A stretch of 64,000 nt of DNA from Mikania micrantha (GCA_009363875.1 CM018695.1:43997150-44061149); one strand, 5' to 3'. Shown: positions 1 to 11,339, counted from the stretch's first letter. Notes: generated from the sequence alone by a model not told the origin. A program made the numbers and translations.

Positions 1-300
1 GAAAATAATGATTATTTTAGAGAGAATTGTGTGGATTTGATTGTTGGAATAAGATGAGTGGTATATTTATAGTGGTTAAAATTTTTTTCTTTTAAAAACC
101 AACGGTCAAAAAGGTTTTTTTTTCCTTTTCTTTTCAAACGGTCGAATAGGTTTTTTTTTTATTTTTTTTCTCTCCCCCCAACGGTCATCACCCCGTGAGA
201 GGCCTCACATGCTTGCTCATCACGCCACCCTCACGCCCCTGTGTTACGGGGGTGGGGCGCGACCAGGGCGTGACCCAGAGGCATCACGCCTAGGTCACGT
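1..300 (-). other. possible transposon leader/promoter debris
   Basis: No coding frame is supported. Read on the minus strand, a TATA-like TATAAATATA lies near 62-72 and is followed by a pyrimidine-rich leader, as in plant transposon promoters. Bases 187-300 form a GC-rich patch with repeated CACGCC/GGCGTGACC words in both orientations, unlike the AT-rich surroundings. I cannot assign a family. Confidence 0.25.
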
Positions 301-1660
301 ACCACAACACATAGCCTTATACATATTTTATTTTTAATTTTTTTTCCTTAAACTAGTTTAGAAATCAATTACAAAATGATAAAATGTACAAAAGATGATT
401 AAGAAGCTTTATTTCATAAAATTTAGTAAATCATCCTAGTTTAATAAATTATTTTAAGATAAAGATTTTTATATATTATGTATAAATTCATAACCATATT
501 TTTCATTAGAATATTATCAAAACTTACAATTTAATGTTAAACATAAATCTCAAAGGAATATTTTACAAAAGATAAATAAGTTATATAAGAATTATATATA
601 TTCACTAAGTATAAATATATTTTCTAAGAGCTGGTTAGGAAATATTTTTTTATAAATATTTATAGAGTAATAATTAGACTAATCTTCAAATTTTGTGAAT
701 ATTGTAAATTCTAAAATATCAATAGTTTTATAATATTTTGGAGTTTATTTAATCAGTCTCATTTATTCATAGTAATCATATCAAACTATTACAAATAAAT
801 CAAATATCCTAAGGTGTAAGGTGTGAGGAAAAATTAAGTGATCTTTATTATTCATACAAATTTATGGTAACGGAAGATCATCCTATATTCGTAAACTCTA
901 TCAAAGACATTTTAGATAACTAGCAAACTAGCAAACTATGAGTTTCTTATGCTCCCTATTTACTTCTTTTGAAATTTTTGGGATGTTACAAATGCTTTAT
1001 CAAATATGTTATTCTTGAGTCATAAACTAATACAAGGATGCAATACTTTAGTTTAAGTTAGAATTATATTTTAATGTTATGTGTTGCCTACTTGTTTGTA
1101 TATCTATGTGTTATTATTATTGGGATTGATACACAACACATTAGTACTAGTAGCCTTTGATTAACATGACTTATATCATTGTTTATAATTATGGTGAAAT
1201 TGCCAAAAACATTTAGTATTTAGTGGCATTTTTTGGTGATTTTATGTCATTATGTTATAAAAGGTAAAATTGCAAAAATCATATAATCAAACATTGTGAA
1301 ATACATATATATATTTAGATCAATTATTATTAGATTAATTTTGCATCTTATTTCTTTATACATCTATATATTAAATTGTTTGAGATTCTCACCAACTATA
1401 CAAATAGTTGATTAGATTGCTTGGATGAAGACTAACTTAGACTATCTTGAACCTAGATTAAAATGATTAAACAATGTCATTCGTTTTAAATTTTGTTATG
1501 TAATGTTTGGATGTTTGTTATGAACTTATGTATGTTGAATAAAATTTATGTTTAGAACTTAATTGGAATGTTAAATATTGAAACTTACAAAGTGGCACCC
1601 TGAGTTACGAACAATCAAACTCGCGCTCCGACTTATTCCGTCATCGGTCAGGGTGTGGCA
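301..1660 (+). mobile_element. old LTR remnant, 3' end at 1660
   Basis: AT-rich non-coding DNA. The last ~280 bp resemble the 3' part of the solo LTR at 42035-45328. Bases 1388-1430 carry a 'CTCACCAACTA...TAGTTGA' block like the one near 44990, and 1626-1660 (ending CATCGGTCAGGGTGTGGCA) parallel the terminus at 45310-45328. The 5' end is not identifiable, and 301-1380 shows nothing else I can name. Confidence 0.4.
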
Positions 1661-1668
1661 CAATTAAA

Positions 1669-2110
1669 AAATGAATATATACATTCAAAGATACATACGT
1701 TATATACATACACTCATACACTCATACATACAAACATACACACATTCATAACCATTTCTTTTTGTTTTTCATTTCTTCTTATTTATAACCTTATTTATTG
1801 AAAGGTTATAAATAAAAAAGCATGCGTATATGCCATCAAATATACATACATACACACATTCAAAGATACTGAATACAAACATACATTCATATATACAAAT
1901 AAAATGAAATACATATATACATTCAAATATACGTACATTAGATACATACAGTTATGCATACATGCATATATACCTTCAAAGATACATACAAATACACACG
2001 CATACATTAAAAGATACATACATACAAATATACATTCATACATACAAATAAAAAGAAATACATATACATACAAAGGTACCAACATACAAGTCTACAGGCA
2101 AGTAGTGTAC
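1669..2110. repeat. (ACAT/ATAC)n microsatellite, imperfect
   Basis: Long run of ACATAC/ACATTC words, broken by a T-rich spacer at about 1750-1815. The low-complexity Tyr/Ile/Cys reading frames on both strands here come from the repeat and are not genes. Confidence 0.9.
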
Positions 2111-2459
2111 ATACGAACATATAAAAAACAAAATTTATACAATGTTACTTTAAAAAAATCGATTCACAGACGAGATGTCTTAGGTACAAAACTGTTTTCT
2201 CAACTTAGTCTAAAATCAACTACGTATAATGTGTTTAAGCTTCAATTAGTACATTAGACAAAATCCTTGAACTTTTAAGACCATTTTTACTTACATTGTG
2301 AAGAAGAGCAACTAATGGTTGAGAAATCCAACGATCTGGACTTGTACATGATCAAAAACGACGAATTCAACCATTTGGAACTAGAGCCGCAATTATGGAG
2401 CAAAAATTAGGATAAAATGACGATTTGGAGTTGTTGGTCGGGTTTTTAGGGCTTTTAGA

Positions 2460-2891
2460 TCTGTCGCGACAATGTGTCTTCGGCATAGGGTCATGCAAAA
2501 CGGCGTCGTTCGATTTAGTAGCATACATTAAAAAAGCAAAAATTCCTAAATGACCTATCCCTAAGAGATGTCGTCGGGAACACCAATTTTACATTTTCAA
2601 TCCAGATTAATTTAAATGGGCTAGAAAATAGAAAAAACAAAAAAAAGTTTCACAACGACTGTCCTCAGGACAGATTTCGAAAACACCAGATTTTCTAGGA
2701 AATTTTCGTGCTCGATGGAACTTTAACCTTACTTTTTCTGACCCGATGACGTGTCGTCGGGAAAAAGCGTATTAAAAATATTTTTTTGGCTCTTCTATAT
2801 GCCGGCGACTAGTCGTCGTGAGAGATGTTCTATACCGAGGAGTTAAAGTCGTCGAGAAAGGATAGACGTGCCTAGATGTTTTCTTTTAGTG
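2460..2891 (-). mobile_element. CACTA-like transposon end (partial)
   Basis: On the minus strand the sequence starting at 2891 reads CACTAAAAGAAAAC, close to the CACTA-superfamily terminus. The 430 bp behind it hold several subterminal-repeat-like words built on GTCGTCGGGA or its variants (about 2566, 2749, 2803 and 2848). Known CACTA elements have such clustered subterminal repeats. I could not find the partner terminus or a 3-bp target duplication, so this may be a fragment. Confidence 0.4.
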
Positions 2892-4324
2892 AACCAGTTT
2901 GATCACTTGAAATCTAACACTGGTCCTAAACTCCTGATTTTAACAAAAAAAAAACATAAAAATACATTAACAAAACTTGTTTCAAACCGGTACCATTTTG
3001 GTTAATTGTCTTTTTTGTGCTTTCTCTAGTTCATAATTATAACATACAAGTCACAAACGAAAGAAATACATTTAAATAGTTTTCAAACATTAATATCCCC
3101 ACTTTAACATATAAGTTAACTTAAACTGTACGGTTATAAATGTACACTTGCCAACATCACATTCATTTTTCACAAATATATACATGTATATTTTAATTAT
3201 ATTAAATTAAAATGTTTTCACATGTGTCATTGATCATATTATGCATCTACTTTTTTTAAATTTCTGATAATGTTTAATTTTCATAATAACATTTTTAATT
3301 AATATGTTTCTTATTTTTATAATATATAGTGTTTGATTCTTATTTTTCTAGTTATAGTTTATTCTTTCACTCAAACTCACTTTCATTCAAGTCATAAAAT
3401 GTATATACATATATTATTTATCTTAATACTTTTAATTATTAAACTGTGTAGTTTTAATATAGTTTATTCTAATATAATTTAATAAAAAAGAATATTTATG
3501 AACCATTTGCTTGATGTTTGGTATCACCCTAAAATCAAAAGGAAAGTAATGAATCCAAACTCCTTTTTCACACGTACACATAAACCTTAAAATAAGGTGA
3601 AATAGATTTTCTGGTTTCTGTAATAAGGAAAGATTGCTTGTTTTGTTGTTGAATCTTGATTATCCAAAGACTATAATATATGACAAATTAAGAATAATGA
3701 TAATGACAATTAGCTTTCCATACACACAAATTAAGATACAACATCAATAAATTATATTTTTCAGAATGATCATTAATTAACTAGTCAAGGATACATAAAT
3801 CCACAGACTGATGAACCACTTACTTTACTTTAAACAAACCCTAGAATATATAGTAAAATGAAAAGAAGACACTTTTTCACACAGATACTTTTGAATTTAG
3901 TTATCTATCTTTGTTGCTTCTGAAAATTATTAAGAAGATTGGATCTTTTGAACATCGAATAGTAATGAAAATGATAATGATAAAAGATACATTTGACACT
4001 TGATCTAAAATATATACAACCTCATCAAGATGACGTCGATCCAATATATCCATTTTTGAAGGTCATATGATGGTAACGTGAACCTAGTGATAAAGTGACG
4101 TACTCTCCAACCAAATGGTTGTAGGTTGCGAGTTCTGATAATTTTATCCAAGAAATTTAGGTTATCTCTGAAAAAAAAATAAATAAATTTGGTGAACTAA
4201 TTAACTTGGATTCAAAAGAACAAAAGATACAAAGGATGAGAGTTTTTGTACAAGATTAACAACCCATGAAATCTATCTAACCTTTTCACTACAACATTAA
4301 TTCACACACTTCAATCCAATCCGA
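2892..4324. other. AT-rich spacer downstream of the AHL gene
   Basis: No coding frame is supported. A possible tRNA-derived SINE scrap lies at about 4072-4165: a CCTAGTGATAAAG box, a pyrimidine stretch, then GGTTGCGAGTTCTGA about 55 bp later. It is too degenerate to assign. Nothing else stands out. Confidence 0.4.
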
Positions 4325-5077
4325 TTAGAACGGTGGCCGGCTAGCCATGTTGCCGGACCACCCACCACTGTCCTCCGGCAACGTAACATTAGCCATGTTA
4401 ACCGGCAAGTTAAAAAACGGTAAACCCATATATGATGGGTCCGGAAAAGGGCGACCAACACCAATCCCACCGGACCCATCTCCACCTTCATCAGCAGCAG
4501 CTTCATCCTCATCCAATGGCAACCTCTCATACGCCACGTTGGTGAAAGAAGCTGCTATCACAATCACCGGACCTGCGGCGATTAGAGCTCCAACGACATT
4601 ACCACCGACAACCTGCCCTTGCCCACCGGCTAAATACACAGTCAAACTAGTAGCTCCCGGTGGCGCCGGTGGTGGCAAGAACGATCCCGACAACGAAATA
4701 ATCTCAAATCTTCCGGTGAGTGTGAGCACAGATCCAGCGGCAGAAGGCTGCCGGAGACTGACGTTGTTGACGGTGCCGGAGCCGCTGACTATGCAAATCC
4801 CGCGTTGACGTTTTCCGGCGTAATTGGCGATGGATTCAAACACATCGCATCCGTTGCTGACTTCAAGGATGTGGGCTCTGAGGGTGTTGGCACTTTCTCT
4901 CGTTATGATCACCGGAGGTTTTGGTTTGTTCTTTGATCCCGGAGGACGCCCGCGTGGCCGGCGGTTGCCGGAGCCGGTAGTGTTGTCTTCGTCGGAATGA
5001 TGTGACGGGATTTGAAGATCTTGCAGGTTTTGAAGGGAGAAAGAGGAAGTGGAGGTTAAGTGTAGATTGGTTGACAT
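4325..5077 (-). CDS. AT-hook motif nuclear-localized (AHL) protein, intronless
   Basis: A 250-aa single-exon protein starting at ATG 5077. Residues 40-51 form a type-I AT-hook: the RGRP core followed by PGSKNK, which binds the minor groove of AT-rich DNA. A PPC/DUF296 domain follows at about residues 64-187 and includes GRFEII at 122-127, matching the GRFEI(L) block known to be needed for AHL partner interaction. A Gly-rich segment (GGQGQVVGGNVVGALIAAGPV) sits at about 151-171, and the C-terminus is acidic then Pro/Gly-rich. One AT-hook, a PPC domain and no intron are the marks of clade-A AHLs (AHL15-29 in Arabidopsis). Members work in the nucleus as trimers that modulate growth, flowering and senescence genes. 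Which paralogue this is cannot be told from sequence alone. The frame is intact, so the gene is probably functional. The overlapping opposite-strand frame at 4347-4808 is a GC-bias shadow. Confidence 0.93.
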   Translation of the reverse strand: MSTNLHLTSTSSFSLQNLQDLQIPSHHSDEDNTTGSGNRRPRGRPPGSKNKPKPPVIITRESANTLRAHILEVSNGCDVFESIANYAGKRQRGICIVSGSGTVNNVSLRQPSAAGSVLTLTGRFEIISLSGSFLPPPAPPGATSLTVYLAGGQGQVVGGNVVGALIAAGPVIVIAASFTNVAYERLPLDEDEAAADEGGDGSGGIGVGRPFPDPSYMGLPFFNLPVNMANVTLPEDSGGWSGNMASRPPF

Positions 5078-5706
5078 ATCAAGAGGAGAAATCTAAAGGG
5101 AGAGGAAGAAGAAGAAAGAAATGAAGAATAATAAATTAAGAAGGCGATGAAGGAAATTTAGGTTAAAAAATTGCAAGATGCATGTATTTTATGGTTACTT
5201 GTGTGTGTGAGAGAGTGTTTGTGTATGTGTGTGTGTGAAAGTTGGGGGGAACAAATAGAAAGCTATGGGGGTAAGAAATGAGTTAACAAAAAGAAAGAAA
5301 AAGTCAAATGATACTTTGGAGTGAATAGAGATGGAATAGTAACACCTAACCTATTTTAGTTTTTAAGGTTGTAATTACTATTTTTTTTTCCCAAGACAAA
5401 GTTGTCCGACAATTTGGTACACACAACACATATGTGTGTTTGAGATAGAAAGTAATTATAACCCATATAACTTCGTCAAGATTAAATTTTGGATTTTCTT
5501 AACATCATTATAACACATTTAAAACACTTTATTATTTTTTAAGTTTTTGTAAATCCATCACTGTTTATGCGATAAGATCATTGTAAGTTTTGTGTATACA
5601 ACGGTTATAGTGCTGTAAAAAAAAACTTCCAACAATGTTATAGCTAAAATGTTAATAAATTTACACAAACTTATAAAAAAAATGTTTTAAATATGTTACA
5701 ATGATT
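5078..5706 (-). promoter_or_regulatory. 5' flank of the AHL gene
   Basis: Upstream region of the AHL start. Read on the minus strand, it has a CT-rich leader next to the ATG (5085-5135) and a CA/CT dinucleotide-rich tract at about 5200-5240, as in many plant 5' UTRs. I see no convincing TATA box. Beyond about 5340 it is plain AT-rich DNA up to the gypsy fragment. Confidence 0.45.
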
Positions 5707-7019
5707 CTAAAAAAATTCAAAATTTGGCCTAATATTGGCAATTACTATAACAAACTGATCTAAGTAAGGCATGCAGACTCGATTTATCAAGTCCATGATC
5801 ACTGCTGGCGCGTTAGTCAGCCCAAATGGCATAACCAGGAACTCGTAGTGCCCATATCGAGTCCTAAACGCAGTCATTGGAATATCCTCATCATTTAGTC
5901 TCAATTGATGATCCTCGGATCGTAAGTCATTCTTTGAGAAACAAGTTGCTCCCTGTAATTGATCGAGCAAATCATCGATCCTGGGTAGAGGATATATGTT
6001 CTTGATTGTCAACTTGTTTAAATCACGATAATCGATGCAAATTCTAAACGAACCTTCTTTCTTCTTGACAAATAGAACCGGGGCTCCCCATGGTGAGTAG
6101 CTCGGTCTAATGAACCCTTTGTCTAGAAGTTCTTGAAACTGACTAGACAGTTCTTGCATCTCCGAGGTGCTAATTGGTACTGAGACTTCGCCACTGGGTT
6201 TGCTCCAAGGTTGAGATATATTCAAAAATCCCTTTGTTGGACCGGTGGTAATCCCGGAAAATATTCTGGGAATACTTCTGTATAGTCTCTAATGAATGGT
6301 ACGTCTTTAATCGTCTGTTTCTCCAGTTTCTTTTCCACTACGTTTGCCAAAAATGCACAGTATTTCTTCTTCAAGTACTTCTGCGCCGTGATACACTAAC
6401 TTCAATCCGCGACATGGCTTCTTGCCGTACAGTCACATCGTTTCGCAAGACAGTAAAGGAATTCAAAGTAGTTTCTCCGAACAAACAACTTAGACATTAT
6501 GTTTTGATACTAATCAATTCCAATGACGACCTCAAAACTTCTAAGCGTCTTTGGGATAAGATCGATGGTGAACGAATGATTATTTAACATAGTTTACAAC
6601 CACGAAGTATTGAATGCACAAGCATGTTCTTACCATCTGCTACTTCTACTGTATATGGAGTAGTAAGTACTCCTGGTTGTATGTCAAATAATGACGCAAT
6701 AGTGGCAGAGACAAGACTCTTGTCTGGACCGGTATCAAATAGTATGGCAGCATAATGATTGTTGATGAGAAATATACCTGTAATGACTGCCGGCTCCTCA
6801 CGTGCTTCAGTGGCTCTGATGATGAAAGCACGATCAGTAGCAGTGGTAGAAGTGGTGTTGTTGTTGAGACGAGGACACTAGTTTCTGAAATTCCTTCTGC
6901 CCCGCAGTTGTAGCAAGCTTTCGGTATAACAAGAATCACTGCAGTTGGAGTGGCAGCAAAAGTTGTGCCATGAAACGTTCCCACCAAGTGCACGTACTTC
7001 CACACTTGGTACACTGTAG
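5707..7019 (-). pseudogene. Ty3/gypsy pol fragment (zinc knuckle-protease-RT)
   Basis: Decayed piece of a Tekay-type gypsy polyprotein. On the minus strand it runs in the expected order. A zinc-knuckle start (CYNCGAEG) lies near 6900-6925, and an aspartic-protease stretch with LFDTGPD lies near 6730-6750. A scrambled zone with many stops follows, then an open RT segment (5707-6225) with the conserved GFIRPS, WGAPVLFVKKK, CIDYRDLNKLTIKN and VMPFGLTNAPA blocks. The frame stops where the FIDD catalytic motif should be: the sequence reads FVIVIANIR, so the catalytic Asp pair is lost. No LTR is attached. The right edge is the palindromic array at 7020. Confidence 0.85.
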
Positions 7020-7520
7020 TAGGGGTGTTCATTTTCGGATATCCGAAGTTTCGGATATCCGAACTTCGGATATCCGAAAATTTCGGATAGTGATTTTCAC
7101 TATCCGAATCCGAATCCGAATCCGAAATTTCGGATATCCGAAGTTCGGATATCCAAAATTTCGGATTCGGATTCGGATATCCGTTCGGATATCCGAAATC
7201 AGAAAAAAAATAAAAAAAATTAAAATTATATATTTCGGATATCCAAATATCCGAAAATTATTCGGATATCCGAAAATTATCCGGATATCCGAAAAATATC
7301 CGAAAATTATCCGAAATATCCGAAAAATATCCGAAAAATATTCGGATATCCGAAAAAATATCCGAAAAAAGTATCCGAATATCCGAAAAAATATCCGAAA
7401 TAAAAAACTATTTCGGATATCGGATATCCGAACTATCCGAAAATTTTCAAAATAGGTATCCGTATCCGAATCCGAAATTTCGGATATCCTAACTTCCGGA
7501 TATCCGATTTTTTCGGATAT
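7020..7520. repeat. palindromic TTCGGATATCCGAA array, probable hAT-type MITE, truncated
   Basis: The segment opens with TAGGGGTGTTCA (7020-7031), a form typical of hAT terminal inverted repeats. It then consists almost wholly of TTCGGATATCCGAA, a perfect 14-bp palindrome, and its half-sites spaced by A-rich linkers. It ends abruptly at 7520, where the Sirevirus 3' LTR begins, so the second terminus is missing. The Lys/Ile/Arg-rich frame across it is a repeat artefact. Confidence 0.75.
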
Positions 7521-7891
7521 TGTAGGTCCTTAAACAGATCAAGATCCAAACTTTATCTTCATAATCATCATCGTTGATGTCTAACGAGTGCGGAATCTAG
7601 GTTAGAATCAAGAAAGCAATAAGAAAAATGCAAACTTTTATAAAATCTGAAAAGTTCGAGTACAAGTGCCTCAATACGTCTAGAGAGCAAATGCCTCGGG
7701 ATTCCAACCTAAACCTGTACAAAATACGTCTATTTATACTAGGCCTAGGAGTACACGAAATCTTTTACAAAAGTTCGAGTACACGATCAGTTCGTGTACT
7801 CGAAATACTGTACACGAAATATCATCAAAAATCTGATCTTTGACTCTTCCGAGTTGACTTTGTCAGTCTTCATCGTTTAGCGGGCTCTACA
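7521..7891 (-). repeat. Sirevirus 3' LTR (371 bp)
   Basis: On the minus strand the LTR starts TGTAGAGCCCGC right after the polypurine tract and ends GACCTACA at 7521, giving TGTAG...CTACA ends. A TATAAATAG box lies at 7730-7738, about 155 bp from the LTR start. Bases 7745-7825 hold three to four TGTACACGAA/TTCGTGTACT words, the same motif as the arrays at 10985-11185 and 11340-11640. With no 5' LTR in the window, the boundaries rest on the terminal repeats and the polypurine tract. Confidence 0.75.
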
Positions 7892-7905
7892 AACTCCCCC
7901 TAGAC
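7892..7905 (-). promoter_or_regulatory. polypurine tract (plus-strand primer)
   Basis: The minus strand reads GTCTAGGGGGAGTT directly before the LTR TG. This is the position and composition of the RNase H-resistant primer for plus-strand DNA synthesis. Confidence 0.8.
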
Positions 7906-7913
7906 TGGCGAAG

Positions 7914-10900
7914 TCATCCTATCGGAAGAGTAACATTGTGTGGCCCTGCTCCAGCATACAGCTTTAGCTCCATGGCATACGCAACGACTCGAGTAAAAGG
8001 CTTCGCCTGTTCGTCATTTCCCGAATGTACCCGAATGGGAGATTCGTGCAGCTTCATCATATCTTCTTTACCATACTTCAGAAGATCCATAGGATCAAGA
8101 ATGATATCAACATCATTAATATCATCCTTATTCCTAAGAATAACTGCAGCAAGGTTCAGATTATCAAAATACCAGGAAAGAAAGTTAGCCAAAGAGTTAT
8201 CAGGAACTCTTGGCGAAACCGTTACTGCTTGGTCAACGTGAGGAGGAGGGTACTTGTAGTAGACCCATGGTTTCTTTGTCTTCGGATCGATAATGCAAGA
8301 AGAAACAAACCGTCTTCCCTTTGCCGTGCGCATGGTTGGGAAGCCCTTCTCACATTGACTCCTGATAATCTTTGCAAATAAATCAGCCTGAGAATCTTTG
8401 GAGGGATTGAGGAACATAGCTTTGTCAATGCTTCTAATGTCGACCTTAGGCAAGGAACAAAAATCTCTTGGCTTCTTGTAGAATTCGACCTTACCGCTCA
8501 TTCTTTTCACCAAGTAGATGTCTCTGACTTTGTCATACATCCAGCAACATATGTTTGACCTGTCGTTACGAACAGCGAACAGGTTTCTATCGTCAGATAT
8601 GAATGTATGCTCTGGATGTTTGTCTCCCATCTCTTTGAACCATGTAGCTTTATCAACAGGAGGAGAGGGTGTCCAATCCTTCTTCCAGTCAAACCAGCTA
8701 TTAATCACTTCGCGCAGAGAGGTGACTTCCTTGCCCAATGCATCAATATATTTGTGGGCATACAAATAATCGATATAAGGATCCGATGACACATTGCCAA
8801 GTATGATGTTCTCTGGTTCTTCCTCTACAGATGCCCCTGCAGAAGACTTGGCTTGATCCTCTGTTGGTTCGCCGGGTGGCTCAAAATCAAAGTCATCAGG
8901 AAGATCATCAAATATACTTTCAAGCCCGGCGCCTGAAGTCTCATTTGGCTGAACACAGTCTCCGAACAGGATGTCATCTGGAATATCTCCAAATAGGTCA
9001 TCATATAAACCAGATGGCTTCTCGGATGAGGATGGATTCCCAGAGTCTCCTCCCTGATCTTTGTCATCAGAGGGTCCTTGATCTTTATCTTTGTCATGCT
9101 CATCCTTATCATCTCCTTTATCATCCTTTTCATCTTTGTCCTCTTTCTGGCTCTGTTCATCACCTCCATCTAAATCATCATCATCGTCACTGTCATCACT
9201 GAAATCCAACACTTCGTCCTCAGACTCGGAGACTTTTTCTCCTTTGAGTCGCTTAATGTCTTTCTTCATCTTGTGGTTCTCCAGAAGAAGAAATTGGATG
9301 AACTTGTCATGAGCTTTGATCTTTCCTCTACATTTGTTCAGATGGGCGCAGATCTTGATCTTTCCTTCACGCAAATTCTTGATCATGCCATCCTTGATCT
9401 CAGCATCTTTCTCAAGCTGAAATACTCGATCCTGCAGCTCCACAATATCTACAGGCACGTGTTTGGGTTCATATGGTGAGTCAGCGTTCAGAGGAGATTT
9501 TCCTTTGTCGCTTCCGGAGTGCGGTGGAGGTGATAGGGTCTTGGTGTGTGGAAGGGTTATGGTGGATGGACGAGGAGTGGGGAGTCTGATGACGAGCTTA
9601 GGTTTGGTTGGTTTGGGTTTAGAGATTGAAGTCTTAGAAGGTGTAGGTGGTGGAGGTGGTTGAGTATCATGTGGAGGTGAAAGTGGTTTTGTAACGGGAG
9701 GTGGTGAAGGTAGTTGTGTAAATGTAGGAGGTGGTGAGAGTGGCTTGGTCGTTGTAGGTGGCTTGGGAAGTGTAGATGGTTGAGGTTTAGTAGGCGGAGG
9801 TGGTTGTGGTTTAGTAGGTGGAGGTGGTTGTGTAGGTAGCGGTTGTTGTGGTTGGGTAGGTGCCTGAGACATAATGGAAGCAGCAGATGAGAAAGATAAG
9901 CTTGAGAACATCTTTTGCAGTCGTGGATCCCTTTTTCTCTTGGCCATTGTCTTTTGCCTCTTCTTCTTTGGCTAAGACTCAGGAGTTGGAGTGTAGTCGG
10001 CATCTTGAGCTTCTTCCCTTTCTTGCCTTGTGGGAGGTGGCCTCTCTGGGATGAAATCCTCACTTGATGAAGAGGCAGGCTCAGCTCTTGAACTTGTCGC
10101 TTGGGTGTCGTGCTCGTCAGCGACAATGGCAATAGGGGTGCCTTGATCTTCCACAACATTGTTTTCCCCCACAAATCTTCCGAACTTGATCAGAGGCCTT
10201 TGACCAACATATTGCTTCTTCCCTCGCTTGTTCATCTTCATATAGCCAAAGATGTCATCACGCATCCTTTTGATTCCCAGAGTGCCGACAGTGGGAACCA
10301 GATCCTGGTGCAGTTTGTTGATGACAATCGGTATGAAGCGAGGAAATGCCAGAAACCTCTCCTTTCTCTTTCCCTTGATGTTGGCATACATGTCAAGAAA
10401 TATCATTCTTGAAAAGTTGAAATCCATTCCCAGAGCCAGAGCTGTCAAACAAGAGCTTAGTGTTTGATTCAGCACATCATACCCGCCTTTCCTTCCGGAC
10501 AGACACTGTGTGACAACGTGAGCCAGATATCTCCAGTGAGGATGGAGAAGTTTCTTCTCGGTAGGAGGATAAGCACCCTCGTGTCCCATCTGGAAGATAG
10601 TACAGTTGACCAAATCTTTGTCCAACTCAACCGGATCTGTATCCTTGTCTCCAAATTGCAGACATTCTCACAGGATCTGCTCTGTGATGGTGATTGACTT
10701 CCCTTGAATCTTCCCAACAATACTGATGTCTCCATTACTGTTAGTGTGCTCAGTAATGGTGCTCCAAAAGCTCTCAATATAATCAGAAAAATGGTAGGAT
10801 GCTCCATGATAGCATAGTTTACTGGAGACAAAATCAGACCATGGACCATGCTCTTGAACTCTGAATGTTTTTGCGGTGGATCTCCGAGGTACGCTGACAT

Positions 10901-10933
10901 GTTGTGATCAGGTACAAATCGTAGGTCTGCCAT
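7914..10933 (-). pseudogene. Sirevirus third ORF (unknown function), broken
   Basis: Long sense-strand ORF after pol, from ATG 10933 (MADLRFVPDHN) to 7914, about 1000 codons. It has a one-base frameshift near 10785, a TGA at 10668-10670 and an in-frame TAG at 9972-9974; the ATG at 9947 after that stop opens a clean 677-codon frame. The N-terminal third is a conserved globular segment common in Asteraceae copia elements. A basic cluster follows (PKKKRQK just after the TAG, then KRKRDPR), then a Pro/Thr-rich stretch, a coiled coil (about residues 165-235 of the 677-aa part), an Asp/Glu/Lys-rich low-complexity region, and a C-terminal globular domain with many Trp/Tyr. I see no signal peptide or membrane helix. 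Sirevirus third ORFs have been called envelope-like; the features here point to a nuclear or nucleic-acid role instead. The true function is unknown. Confidence 0.75.
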
Positions 10934-10984
10934 CTGAAAAGGAAACTGATTAAGTTAGTTTAACTTCAAGAAAAATTTTCTAAG

Positions 10985-11185
10985 TCTCGATGTACACGAA
11001 GACCATAGTGTACACGAACTATGATTTGTTAAAAATTTCTAAGTTTTGAGTATACGAAAGTCAAGATGTACACGAAATACTTGATGTACACGAAATGTGA
11101 TGTGTACACGAAGTATAACCTGTACACGAACTTCAGGTTGTACACGAAATCCAGACTGTACACGAAAATCATGTACTCGAAAGTT
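10985..11185. repeat. TGTACACGAA motif array
   Basis: At least seven copies of TGTACACGAA in 200 bp, plus variants such as TGTACTCGAA and GTATACGAA. TTCGTGTACACGAA would be the full palindrome, and the same words occur in the LTR. It lies in the untranslated leader of the third ORF. Confidence 0.85.
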
Positions 11186-11339
11186 CTTATTTTCGTGTAC
11201 TCAAGATTCCTTGAAAGGTTTAACATTTTGGCTCCTTAGAATTTCTAATCAGGTTCAATATACTCGGAATTGAGAGGCGAATAACATATTTACAGATTGC
11301 CTTCCAATTTCAAGTATTTCTTGGTCAATTTGACCAAAA

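Noticed and set aside
1795..2257. Two opposite-strand frames rich in Tyr/Ile/Cys
   Set aside because: Same cause: ACAT microsatellite.
4347..4808. 153-aa frame opposite the AHL gene
   Set aside because: Shadow of a GC-rich coding sequence; the AHL frame has recognisable domains.
6970..7455. 161-aa Ile/Arg/Lys-rich frame
   Set aside because: Produced by the TTCGGATATCC palindrome array; no domain.
8025..9663. Several plus-strand frames opposite the Sirevirus third ORF
   Set aside because: Low-complexity shadows of the Pro-rich and Asp/Glu/Lys-rich minus-strand coding sequence.
10985..11185. CRISPR-like array from TGTACACGAA units
   Set aside because: Irregular 10-nt words in a plant retrotransposon; spacing and context do not fit.
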